DNA of 64,000 nucleotides from CBDDFV01 sp965227335 (GTDB taxonomy: Bacteria > Planctomycetota > Phycisphaerae > Phycisphaerales > SM1A02): assembly GCA_965227335.1 (NCBI GenBank), contig CBDDFV010000001.1, positions 372,001 to 436,000 on the forward strand, read 5' to 3'. Below the pieces are notes generated by a model. It searched no databases. It was not told where the DNA came from and was given only the letters and a program-made list of their open reading frames with translations. The position numbers and the translations under genes were made by a program. Positions 24,805 to 32,697 of the stretch are shown piece after piece (the stretch's first letter is position 1; each line of letters opens with the position of its first letter).

Positions 24805-25445
24805 TGCAGCGGGTGCTCGAGCTGATCGACACCTACGGCCTGACAACCGACCGCACGGTCGTGAGACATGTGACCGCCGGTAGTCAGCGGAGTGCACGCG
24901 AAGTGCTCGACGAGTTGCGCCGCAAGCGAAGCATCTTCCGGCACGGGAGGACTGGCACGTCCACCTACTACACGCGGTCGCCAACGCCGTTGCGTTCGCG
25001 TGCGTGGCGTCGCTTGCACGCGATCCTCGCGTTCTCGATGTTCACCCGAAGACCCCGTCCGCTGCTCCCGCGCCCGACGTACCAGCGACTGGCGGCAGAT
25101 CTGAGCCAGATTGTCGGGATAAAGCCTCCGAAGTATCGGCCTTGTTATCAACATCGGCTCTCTGCCGCCGCCGCGCCTCGGCTGTCACTGATTCGCGTCG
25201 GCCGGGCATCGCGGCTCCAAAGCGTCATTGAAGAGCTGGATCAGTTTGTCGCCTCACCCGCTTTCCGGCCTTGGTATCACTTGGCGCTCGGAGGCGGGCT
25301 GAGCCTCACCTACCTCATGCCGGCCTCGGCCCCGCAGCGGACCGAGCTCGCGCGATGGCTCCGCCATCGCCCGCCAATCTCAAGGCTCGGGCGTGACGCC
25401 GTGGAAGTGCCGACCTACGTGTTCGAAGCCGTCCGGACGCCGTAG
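24804..25445 (+). CDS. Winged-helix protein after the coupling ATPase
   Basis: The 213-residue protein overlaps the coupling-protein stop (TGATG). It opens MQRVLELIDTYGLTTDRTVVRHV and continues SAREVLDELRRKRSIFRHG, a winged helix like the two proteins before the ATPase. The C-terminal alpha/beta part (YHLALGGGLSLTYLMPASAP) parallels the second of them. Three related winged-helix proteins around one DNA pump suggest a dedicated DNA-handling set. It is followed by a hairpin and a strong terminator. Confidence 0.6.
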   Translation: MQRVLELIDTYGLTTDRTVVRHVTAGSQRSAREVLDELRRKRSIFRHGRTGTSTYYTRSPTPLRSRAWRRLHAILAFSMFTRRPRPLLPRPTYQRLAADLSQIVGIKPPKYRPCYQHRLSAAAAPRLSLIRVGRASRLQSVIEELDQFVASPAFRPWYHLALGGGLSLTYLMPASAPQRTELARWLRHRPPISRLGRDAVEVPTYVFEAVRTP

Positions 25446-25503
25446 CTGATGCAATGGGAGGCTCGACTCAGAATCCAGCAGGGTGTACGCCGCTGTTTCG
25501 CGA

Positions 25504-25534
25504 GTCGCCCCGCTGGCGCCCAGTGGGGGGCGAC
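25504..25534. terminator. Hairpin after the transfer operon
   Basis: An 8-bp stem (GTCGCCCC / GGGGCGAC) with a 15-nt loop lies about 60 bp past the end of the transfer operon; it has no T tract and may act with the stronger hairpin at 25581. Confidence 0.35.
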
Positions 25535-25580
25535 ACGACGAAGACAGCAGGCCGGGAGATGCCGCTGATGGCGACAAAAA

Positions 25581-25608
25581 AGAACAGACCCCCGCAGGGG
25601 TCTGTTCT
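25581..25608. terminator. Strong bidirectional terminator
   Basis: A 12-bp perfect stem (AGAACAGACCCC / GGGGTCTGTTCT) with tetraloop CGCA is preceded by six A residues, so it would act as an intrinsic terminator for minus-strand transcripts and as a hairpin stop for the transfer operon. The 25446-25828 gap contains no convincing gene. Confidence 0.75.
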
Positions 25609-25828
25609 CCTCGTGCCGCTTGAGGCAACACCTCTTGTCTCATCGCGATGGATGAGTCGGGCACGGACAGCACGGGTCGGATCATCCGGCTCGACGCCAG
25701 ATGGGGTCCAGTTTGTGCTCCCGGTCGCGCTTCTTTCGACTCGTGGCGACCAATGCGAGTAAGTAAGTCAATCGCATCCATACCCGGTGAGGCTTGGCGT
25801 GCTCGTTCCGCTATGGCACCGTGGGCAG

Positions 25829-26158
25829 ATGAACAAAGCAGCAGTCTCCTGCGAGAAAATCGCCGCCACGGTCCTGGAGCGGATTATCGCAGACGGCGGC
25901 GTCTCCGAGGCAGAGTATGCGGCCTTCAGCCGCGCGACGGACGAACTCGCGCGAACCGATACGCCGATTCGCGGGGTGACGATTCATGCTCGCCGTTCGG
26001 TCAGGCGATGGTCTGTCGGCGATATCATCTTCCTCTTCATTTGTGGCGCCGTCCTCATCTATTGGATCCTGGTCGTGTCGGGTGCGGTATACAAAGGCAA
26101 ACCCGACTTGTTGGATCGAATGGAAGGCGAGTTGATTCTCCGCGGTTGGCAGGCCTGA
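25829..26158 (+). CDS. Small membrane protein, 109 residues
   Basis: The start gives MNKAAVSCEKIAATVLERII; no Shine-Dalgarno is evident and an in-frame GTG or ATG further up is possible. Residues about 65 to 90 (VGDIIFLFICGAVLIYWILVV) form one membrane helix. The N-terminal 60 residues are cytoplasmic helices; the C terminus is short. No family recognised. It stands alone between a terminator and a converging small membrane-protein gene. Confidence 0.5.
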   Translation: MNKAAVSCEKIAATVLERIIADGGVSEAEYAAFSRATDELARTDTPIRGVTIHARRSVRRWSVGDIIFLFICGAVLIYWILVVSGAVYKGKPDLLDRMEGELILRGWQA

Positions 26159-26209
26159 CTACGGCGAGAGCCGTGGAATGAACCACGACTCACGACGTGT
26201 CAACTTGGA

Positions 26210-26473
26210 TCAGAAGGCGAGCAAGTGATCAGCGAATCGGCTGAGCCAGATGCCGCCCAGGAACCAGAAGACCGGCCAGAACCAGGTTGGGGCTGGCCGT
26301 TTGTTTGACGTTGGCATGTAGATCAGCTTCCGCGATCCACCAACCACCGTCAGAACCAGGTCGTCGGGCTTCCGCACGATCTTTCGCACCTGGCCGTTCC
26401 GGCCAAGCACGATGATCTCGTCGAAGTTCCGCGTCCTGGTGTTCCCGTCCTCGGGGATGAGTATCTTCGCCAT
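26210..26473 (-). CDS. Small protein with C-terminal membrane helix, 87 residues
   Basis: GGAGG lies 6 nt before the ATG. The N-terminal half is a predicted beta-rich domain (KILIPEDGNTRTRNFDEIIV then DDLVLTVVGGSRKLIYMP). The C terminus (TWFWPVFWFLGGIWLSRF) is one membrane helix rich in Trp and Phe. No family recognised. The 344-bp region upstream (26474-26817) is shared with the divergent coiled-coil gene and holds their promoters. Confidence 0.6.
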   Translation of the reverse strand: MAKILIPEDGNTRTRNFDEIIVLGRNGQVRKIVRKPDDLVLTVVGGSRKLIYMPTSNKRPAPTWFWPVFWFLGGIWLSRFADHLLAF

Positions 26474-26817
26474 GGGATTCCTCCACGTTCATGGCGCGAC
26501 GCTCGGGGTCGCTCCCGGGGCCGCCCGAAACCGGACAGTCCCTGAAACGACGAACCCGTGGGAAGGGACGGAGGCCTACCGATTGTTCCCGGTAAGCAAA
26601 GGAGTAAGAAGCAGTGGACATGACGGAAAGGTAGCGTCGGATCACGTGCCCGGAAGTCGGCGGGGCGTGAGTTTTGTCAGGATGAGCCGTCGTGAGGCGC
26701 AGTGAGCCGGGCCATTGACGTCGCCCAAGCTGACAGCCCCGTGAGCCGCGACCATGCCGTAAAATCGGGTCTTGCTTCGACTCTCTGATACCGAGTGTTC
26801 AACCGGAGGATCATCCG

Positions 26818-27873
26818 ATGTTTGCGAGTCCGCACAGCCATGCGAGGAGCCGCGTTCTTGAGATCGTCATTGTCCTTGCGCTGGCCGCCGCGGCGGGCGC
26901 CTGGTGGCTTGGGGGTTGGATGACCAAGCGGAGTCTCAGCAGCGACCGGCTTGAGATAACGCAGCAGCAGGCCGTGCTCAGAGATCGCGACAATCATCTC
27001 GCCCGACGAGAGACGGAGTTGGCGAGGCGAGAAGCCAAAATTGGGACCCGAGAAGCAGCGTTCGGTCACAAAGAGGAGACGCTGCTCCAATCCGTGCAGG
27101 AAAAGAAGGACGCGGATCTCGCGCTGCTTGAAGAAGAGCAGCGTGTGCGCCGTGCGGCCCTGGAAGAAGAATTCACAGCCCGTCGCGACGAGCTCGAAAG
27201 CCGCATTGCCGCAGAACAAGTCGAACTCGATACTCTCCGGGCCCAGATTGAGGCGGCCCAGGAGGCGGTCGCCAATGAGCGTGAGCTGATTCGGTCGGCC
27301 CTCGATGAAGCGAGCGGCGGTCAGGGAGAGGCTCTGGGGCAAGCGCTGCGTGAGCTTGCTGACCTCAAGGAGAAGCTGGCCGCGATGTCATCACAACTGG
27401 ATGCGGCGAGGAGACGAACAAGCTCGCTTGAACAAGAAGCGGATCGAGCAGAGGCTCTCCAGCAGCAGTTCGACACATGCTCTGAAACGCTCCGTTTGGA
27501 GCGTGAGAAGCACAAGTTGATTCAGCAGAGCTTTGTCGTGCTCGCGTATCCAGAGATCGTCTGGAATCAGATGACACCGGATCAGCGAAACCTCCTCGTC
27601 ACGCTCTGCAGAGATCTCGAAGTGGTCCACCATCGCGGCCGGAAAGCGGCGTATCGCTATGACAACCACGACGGGGCAGCGGAGAAGGACAGGATCATGA
27701 ACGAAACGCTCGATCGCGCCGTGGATGACCTCGGTTTCAACGACGAGTGGATCCAGCGGCTGAGGAAGGTCACCGATGACAAGGTCGCTGACACCTTCCT
27801 CTATCGACTGAAAAACGGTGTTCGGCTTGAGGCCGTGATGGCTGCTGGCATCGACGACGAACGCTTCAAGTGA
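26818..27873 (+). CDS. Membrane-anchored coiled-coil protein
   Basis: The 351-residue protein has a strong GGAGG before its ATG. A single helix near residues 13 to 32 (LEIVIVLALAAAAGAWWLGG) anchors it. Residues about 45 to 240 are a long coiled coil rich in Glu, Arg, Ala and Leu heptads. The final 110 residues form a separate domain (FVVLAYPEIVWNQMTPDQRN onward) with no recognised family. It may organise other element proteins at the membrane. No enzymatic motif is seen. Confidence 0.7.
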   Translation: MFASPHSHARSRVLEIVIVLALAAAAGAWWLGGWMTKRSLSSDRLEITQQQAVLRDRDNHLARRETELARREAKIGTREAAFGHKEETLLQSVQEKKDADLALLEEEQRVRRAALEEEFTARRDELESRIAAEQVELDTLRAQIEAAQEAVANERELIRSALDEASGGQGEALGQALRELADLKEKLAAMSSQLDAARRRTSSLEQEADRAEALQQQFDTCSETLRLEREKHKLIQQSFVVLAYPEIVWNQMTPDQRNLLVTLCRDLEVVHHRGRKAAYRYDNHDGAAEKDRIMNETLDRAVDDLGFNDEWIQRLRKVTDDKVADTFLYRLKNGVRLEAVMAAGIDDERFK

Positions 27874-27902
27874 GCGGCCGACGTCAGCCGCATCAACTCT
27901 GC

Positions 27903-28244
27903 TCAGTGAGGCTGCGCGACTTCGCCGCCCAGTGCCCACAGCCTACAAGTACATCCACCGTCGTTGTCGTCCTCGCATTCCCACATCAGCGACGGTTCCT
28001 GAGTATCGATCCAGCAGAGCGCCCGCTGACCGCCATACTGCCTGGCGCATCCCGTTGTTCCTGTGCATGAGCAGCCATTGTTGGTGGACACGCTGCAACT
28101 GCTCGCGTCGTTGGAGCTGATATCGTCCCCGATCGTCCGATCAGAGAACGCGGTCGGTTCGAAGTCGTCTTCAGCGGCGTAGACGGGTGCGGCGAGCGCG
28201 AGGGTGATGAGCGATAGAAGCAACGCAAGCGTGATCCGCTTCAT
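27903..28244 (-). CDS. Small secreted Cys-rich protein
   Basis: The 113-residue protein has a classical signal peptide (MKRITLALLLSLITLALA, cleavage probably after VYA), with AAGGAG before the ATG. The mature part holds eight Cys residues, including SCSVSTNNGCSCTGTTGC and GGCTCRLW, suggesting disulphide bonds outside the cytoplasm. It converges on the coiled-coil membrane gene and is divergent from ArdC. Function unknown. Confidence 0.65.
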   Translation of the reverse strand: MKRITLALLLSLITLALAAPVYAAEDDFEPTAFSDRTIGDDISSNDASSCSVSTNNGCSCTGTTGCARQYGGQRALCWIDTQEPSLMWECEDDNDGGCTCRLWALGGEVAQPH

Positions 28245-28446
28245 GATGAGTCTCCTTGGATTGCGCAGCGTTCCCCCGCTCTATCGTGATATGCCGGGTT
28301 GCGGCGTGATCGTGCTGTTGGGCGAACAGATCGCGTTGAGACATCCGACGCGCCGTCCCTCGATCGTACCCCTGGGCCAGCGCCCGGCGTTCGGTCAGCT
28401 TCCTGTCGGCGCTTGCGTTCGAAGGACTCCATTCAGCGTGACTTCG

Positions 28447-28472
28447 GTTCCCCCGTTCTGGGCGAGGGGAAC
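28447..28472. promoter_or_regulatory. Inverted repeat upstream of ardC
   Basis: GTTCCCC-n12-GGGGAAC lies 29 bp before the ArdC start, within the 256-bp divergent region, and could be an operator. Confidence 0.4.
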
Positions 28473-28500
28473 ACTCAGTCACGCAAAGGAGTCCAAGACA

Positions 28501-29298
28501 ATGAACGCAGAACAAGCACGCAACATCGCCCAGACCGCAATCGCTGATCTTGAGACCGCCCTCAAGGCGGGCCGGAGTGAAGAGCTGACGGCATATCTGA
28601 ACGCGATGGGACGATTCCATCGGTACTCGTTCACCAACCTCATGCTCATCCTCTCCCAGCGCCCGACGGCCACACATGTGGCGGGTTTCAAGGCCTGGAA
28701 GAAGCTCAACCGCTACGTCAAGAAGGGCGAGAAGAGTATCACGATCATCGCCCCCGTCATTCGCCGCGGAGATGATGACGACGAAGTCCGGAAGGTCCGC
28801 GGATTCCGGGCCGCTCGGGTCTTCGACATTGCTCAAACTGACGGCGAGCCGCTCCCCGAACCGCTTGAGGTCACCGGTGATCCTGGCCCATACACGGAGC
28901 GCATGGTTGCGGTCTACGATCAATTCGGCATCACGCTGGAGGTCGTCGAGGATCTGGGGCGCGCCATGGGCCGTTCGAGCGGCGGTCGCGTAGAGATCCA
29001 GGCCGGTCTGGCGCCGGCGGAGCACTTCCAGGTACTGGTCCACGAACTGGCGCACGAGCGCCTACACCACGTCGAACGGGACGCGCGGCCGGAGAAGGCC
29101 ATCCGCGAACTCGAAGCCGAAGCTGTCGCCGCCGTCGTCTCTTCGGCGATTGGTCTGGACTCACTCCGTTCCGCGGCGGACTACATTCACCTCTACAACG
29201 GCGACTTGGAGATGTTCTCCGCATCCATGGTTCGCATTCAGCGAACCGCTTCGACCATCATTGAAGCGTTGACGAACCGCGACCAAGAGGCCGCCTGA
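28501..29298 (+). CDS. ardC: ArdC-like antirestriction protein with zincin domain
   Basis: The 265-residue protein has the ArdC N-terminal ssDNA-binding domain (FHRYSFTNLMLILSQRPTAT, then GFKAWKKLNRYVKKGEKSITI, residues about 40 to 90). A metallopeptidase-like domain follows with HELAHE at 181 to 186 and a downstream EAEAVAAVVSS segment supplying the third ligand. AAGGAG precedes the ATG. ArdC-type proteins protect incoming plasmid DNA from restriction during transfer, consistent with the rep/par/coupling genes in this element. Confidence 0.82.
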   Translation: MNAEQARNIAQTAIADLETALKAGRSEELTAYLNAMGRFHRYSFTNLMLILSQRPTATHVAGFKAWKKLNRYVKKGEKSITIIAPVIRRGDDDDEVRKVRGFRAARVFDIAQTDGEPLPEPLEVTGDPGPYTERMVAVYDQFGITLEVVEDLGRAMGRSSGGRVEIQAGLAPAEHFQVLVHELAHERLHHVERDARPEKAIRELEAEAVAAVVSSAIGLDSLRSAADYIHLYNGDLEMFSASMVRIQRTASTIIEALTNRDQEAA

Positions 29299-29430
29299 AT
29301 CTGACGAGCGTCAGGGCGGCCCAGACTTCTTCGGGCTCCGAAGCGGATGTTCTGGATCGGTAGCGGTCGGCAAAGAAAAGGACCGGCTCGACGCAGGGCG
29401 GCGGAACCGGCCCTTCCGGGGGCAAAACGT

Positions 29431-29471
29431 GATTGCAAAGGCAATGTGTCCGCGCAGAGAAGGATTGCAAA
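29431..29471. promoter_or_regulatory. Paired GATTGCAAA motif before the AlbA_2 gene
   Basis: GATTGCAAA occurs at 29431-29439 and 29463-29471, 32 bp apart (about three helical turns), 79 bp before the AlbA_2 start codon. This could be a binding site of a dimeric regulator. Confidence 0.3.
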
Positions 29472-29549
29472 CAGACGTTGGTGATTACGCTCAAATCGAT
29501 CACGGCCGTTGGTCTTCGGCCAAGGAGGGAGTAGACCTAGAATGCTCCC

Positions 29550-30761
29550 ATGGATATCGATGACCAGATTCGTTTCGAGCCCGAGGGGACGGCCCTCGAC
29601 TTCAAGAAGACGCAGTACGCGAAGAACCGCAAGGTTGACCTCCTCAAGGACGTTGCGGCCATGGCGAACGCGGATGTGGCTGGGCCCCGGCGCATCATTC
29701 TTGGCGTGAAGAAGCGCCCCGATGGCAGCTATGACGTGCCGGGAATCCCGGCCGAGGAGTTTGTCGAATCGGCGGAATGGGAGCAACTCGTCCACGACAA
29801 CATCGAGCCGCAGATTCACATGACCTACCGCAGTCATAAGCACGAGGATGTACTCGTGGGCGTGATTGAGATCGAGAAGTGCGACTCGCAGCCGTATGTC
29901 GTCAGGAAGGGCTACGAGCCGCTTCGGCTGGGCGAAATCTGGATCCGGAAGGGAACTCGGCAGATGTCGGCGTCTCGAGCGGACCTGGAGCGCATGTACG
30001 CGTCGCGAGCACGGGGATTCGATGGCGATGTTCGATTCGAGTGGTTTGGCGGTGGATCTGAGCTCTCCCTCGTGCCGTTGGAAGAAGATTATGAATTGCC
30101 CTCAAAGCGTGCAGAGAAGGAGATCCGAGGCATTGTGACTGCACGCCAACAGGGAGTTGGCAGAGGCGTGCATGAGTCCGTTGGGTTGCTCGGTCAACTC
30201 GTGTTCCTTGGCGACACGATTCCCCGCTCTGCTCGATCGACGGAAGAGTTGGAGAAGGAGCTCGCGACCATCAGCGCGAGATATCGGGACAGCGATCTGT
30301 ACGACGTCCTGGAACGCCACGCCCATCAAATCAACGTCATGATTCGCAACGAGGGAACCGAGTACATTGAGGACGCCACGCTTGAGCTCGTTGCCCCGCG
30401 AACCGAAGGGTTCTTCGTCGTGTCTGAACTCGTCGAAGAACCGCAGACCCATGTCTGGCGCTCGCTCGCCCTCGGTAATGTGGGCGGTCCGTACTACCCG
30501 GAGGTGGAAAGCAGAGATGATGTGTTTGTCGTCACACAGCACCTTGGCAACCTCCCTCACGGGGTAACTCGGGAAGCGTTTGATGTCGCACTGCGGGTGC
30601 AGTTTGCCCGGGGCGAGTGTGGTACGAAGCACGATGTCCGACTCTCGCTTCGGGCCCGCAATCTCCCAGCCCCCATCACTAGCTCACTGGTCCTGCGGTG
30701 TGAAACCGATGGCAAACGCCTCCGACCCATTGACGGCTTCGATACAGATCCAGCCGGGTAA
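29550..30761 (+). CDS. Schlafen AlbA_2-domain protein
   Basis: The 403-residue protein begins with the AlbA_2 (Schlafen-like) domain: EGTALDFKKTQYAKNRKVDLLKDVAAMANAD, GPRRIILGVKKRPDG, and EIWIRKGTRQMSAS near residue 140. Such domains bind nucleic acids and occur in regulators and in phage-defence proteins. Residues about 160 to 403 form one or two beta-rich domains without recognised motifs; this C-terminal part may be the effector or sensor. It is monocistronic and converges on an ArsR-type regulator gene. A defence role is a guess from context. Confidence 0.7.
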   Translation: MDIDDQIRFEPEGTALDFKKTQYAKNRKVDLLKDVAAMANADVAGPRRIILGVKKRPDGSYDVPGIPAEEFVESAEWEQLVHDNIEPQIHMTYRSHKHEDVLVGVIEIEKCDSQPYVVRKGYEPLRLGEIWIRKGTRQMSASRADLERMYASRARGFDGDVRFEWFGGGSELSLVPLEEDYELPSKRAEKEIRGIVTARQQGVGRGVHESVGLLGQLVFLGDTIPRSARSTEELEKELATISARYRDSDLYDVLERHAHQINVMIRNEGTEYIEDATLELVAPRTEGFFVVSELVEEPQTHVWRSLALGNVGGPYYPEVESRDDVFVVTQHLGNLPHGVTREAFDVALRVQFARGECGTKHDVRLSLRARNLPAPITSSLVLRCETDGKRLRPIDGFDTDPAG

Positions 30762-30773
30762 ATTCCGCCATTG

Positions 30774-31121
30774 TCAACGTTGCTCCTGCGGGAGCGACAG
30801 GCGAAGCACGCAGTTGTCTTTCGTTGTGATCTCGATGTGTGTTCGTCCATCGCGAGTGTTGCGAGCGCACCGCTGGGAGAGTGCATAGACGTGACGGTTC
30901 TTCTCCCGGCGATACGCGACAAGGCCGGCATCACGCAACTCCCGCAGGTGTCGACTCATCGAGGATCGCTGGGCGTCAATGGCGGCGGCAAGCTCTTGGA
31001 CGTCGCACGCATCGGCTGCGAGCAGTCGGATGATGGCCCCGATATATCGCTTGCCGAGCAGTTCCAGTGTCTCTTCGAGCGGCAGCGCGATGCGAATCGT
31101 CCGTGACGATCTGGTTGTCAT
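30774..31121 (-). CDS. ArsR-type winged-helix regulator
   Basis: The 115-residue protein has a central winged helix (LGKRYIGAIIRLLAADACDV, ELAAAIDAQRSSMSRHLRELRDAGLV, then the wing AYRREKNRHVYALS). Metal-binding Cys pairs typical of metalloregulators are not evident, so it may respond to another signal. The C-terminal 30 residues add a beta hairpin (HIEITTKDNCVLRLSL). The ATG at 31121 follows a G-rich stretch; a TTG one codon earlier is possible. Confidence 0.75.
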   Translation of the reverse strand: MTTRSSRTIRIALPLEETLELLGKRYIGAIIRLLAADACDVQELAAAIDAQRSSMSRHLRELRDAGLVAYRREKNRHVYALSQRCARNTRDGRTHIEITTKDNCVLRLSLPQEQR

Positions 31122-31283
31122 CAAGACCCCCAGGCCCGGCGGGCAGCTTTCCTTTCACAGCATACAGCCCGTCGGATCATCCACGGCTCGCCACCGACGA
31201 ACTCCCACCCTCGTCTGCATCAGATAGACTACGCCGATGCGGCAAGACCGCGAACCAAATCCTGTTTTTCGAATGAGATTGTC

Positions 31284-31646
31284 TTACATGAATTGATCGA
31301 TGGGTCCTGGCGTTTGAATGACCACTTCACTCTGGTCGTCAGCCGTGACGGCGACCCGCCATCCTGACTCATTGGGCGATATCTCGACTCGGGTTGTGAG
31401 TTCGAGCGCGCAAGGCGACGCCGATTGGATCAGGCCCGCCTGCAGGAGTTCCTCTATCTCGTCAGCAAGGTCTCCCGGGGTGGTGTCGAGAGTCGAGGCG
31501 AGCCGTGTGAGGTCCACCGGACCGGATGCCTTGGCCAACGCGAACAGCACCCGGCGCCTGCGGATGTTCTTGAGTGCGTCGAGGAGATCGATGAGGGTGG
31601 TGGCCATAGTGGCGAGGGAGCCGGTGATGCGGCGTGGAGCAATCAT
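31284..31646 (-). CDS. Winged-helix protein with C-terminal beta domain
   Basis: The start at 31646 is preceded by GAGGAG 7 nt upstream. The 120-residue protein has a winged helix (LLDALKNIRRRRVLFALAKASGPVDL, LASTLDTTPGDLADEIEELLQAGLI) and a C-terminal beta part (VEISPNESGWRVAVTADDQSEVVI) similar in arrangement to the ArsR-like protein at 30774-31121. It follows the membrane-anchored protein gene by 48 bp on the same strand and may regulate this small cluster. Confidence 0.6.
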   Translation of the reverse strand: MIAPRRITGSLATMATTLIDLLDALKNIRRRRVLFALAKASGPVDLTRLASTLDTTPGDLADEIEELLQAGLIQSASPCALELTTRVEISPNESGWRVAVTADDQSEVVIQTPGPIDQFM

Positions 31647-31694
31647 GGGAAGGCTCCTCGCGACCATAACAAGAGATGAGCTTCTGCGGGACAC

Positions 31695-32438
31695 TCAGGG
31701 GGCGGTAAAGGCGGAGGCCCATGCGGACTCGACCGCGGCGCCGTTGGTATCGAGGTTCAGCGTGGCGAGAACGACGGCCGGATCGGCTCTGATGGTGGCA
31801 AGAAACGCCATGGTGGCGGCGTCCTGGTCTTCGCCAAGCCGGGTCGTGATGCGTTCATGCGCGAGGGCGTCGCGGAGTTGGACCCACTGGGCTTCGGTGC
31901 GATTGATGACGAGGTATTGGGCAGGGAGATCCCAGTTCGCGGCGTTGGCGCGGATGGTGGCAAGGGTGTTCTGGACGGCTGTAACGAGGTCCGCCACCGC
32001 GGCGGTGGCCACTTCATCGAGTTCTGCATCAAGTGATGCAATGGCCGCGGCGAGCGTGGCCTGCTTGGCGGGAAGCGAAGCGATCTCGGCTGACGATGCA
32101 AGGCCGGCGCGGATCTTCCGCTCAAGTTCATCGACGTCAATCTTGGCGGCGACGTAGGCGGCCTGGGCGCCATCAAGATCGCCGGGGTTGTCGATCATCT
32201 GGGTGGTGACGTCGCTGGCCATGCCGGCCACTTGCCCGCCGGTGACACCAGCAGCAGCCAGCGCATCGGGGCCGAAGTGCACACGGTGGAAAGCGACTTC
32301 CACATCGAGCAGCTCTGGATCAGGATACGTGCGGGCGTGGGCGATCTGGAGGGAACGCGACCAGAAGAAGAACACGACAATGCCGATCAATAGGACCGGG
32401 ATCAGGACCCAACGGGAGTGAGAAAGAACAGAGCGCAT
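31695..32438 (-). CDS. Membrane-anchored periplasmic protein
   Basis: GGAGG lies 8 nt before the ATG. The 247-residue protein has one N-terminal helix (WVLIPVLLIGIVVFFFW) after a short basic start, so most of it is probably outside the cytoplasmic membrane. The rest is Ala-rich helical with few aromatic residues and no recognised domain. It is divergent from the giant Rhs gene, and a 24-bp inverted repeat lies between the two start regions, suggesting shared control. Confidence 0.6.
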   Translation of the reverse strand: MRSVLSHSRWVLIPVLLIGIVVFFFWSRSLQIAHARTYPDPELLDVEVAFHRVHFGPDALAAAGVTGGQVAGMASDVTTQMIDNPGDLDGAQAAYVAAKIDVDELERKIRAGLASSAEIASLPAKQATLAAAIASLDAELDEVATAAVADLVTAVQNTLATIRANAANWDLPAQYLVINRTEAQWVQLRDALAHERITTRLGEDQDAATMAFLATIRADPAVVLATLNLDTNGAAVESAWASAFTAP

Positions 32439-32520
32439 GGTGTGACCTCCACTGCAAGACGCCGATGCGAACGCGCATCAGGTGACGTGGAGTGAAGTAG
32501 GACACATGAATTGGAGCGCG

Positions 32521-32641
32521 TCCAGTGTGTGACAAATTTGCTACATACCGCATCGAACCGCGTTGGCAACACCGTCGACACAGGTCACCCGCGTTCACGC
32601 CTGCGTCACGTTGGTCCGTAGCAAATTTGTCACATACTGGA
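32521..32641. promoter_or_regulatory. 24-bp inverted repeat between Rhs and the divergent gene
   Basis: Arms 32521-32544 and 32618-32641 match in 23 of 24 positions as reverse complements (core TGTGACAAATTTGCTAC), separated by 73 bp. They lie between two divergent start codons, ending 56 bp before the Rhs ATG. They may bind a regulator or be ends of a tiny inserted sequence. Confidence 0.6.
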
Positions 32642-32697
32642 CAGGGTGAGAATGCGCGGCACTGTGGTGGATGCTTCTCACACAGGAGGCTTTGCCC

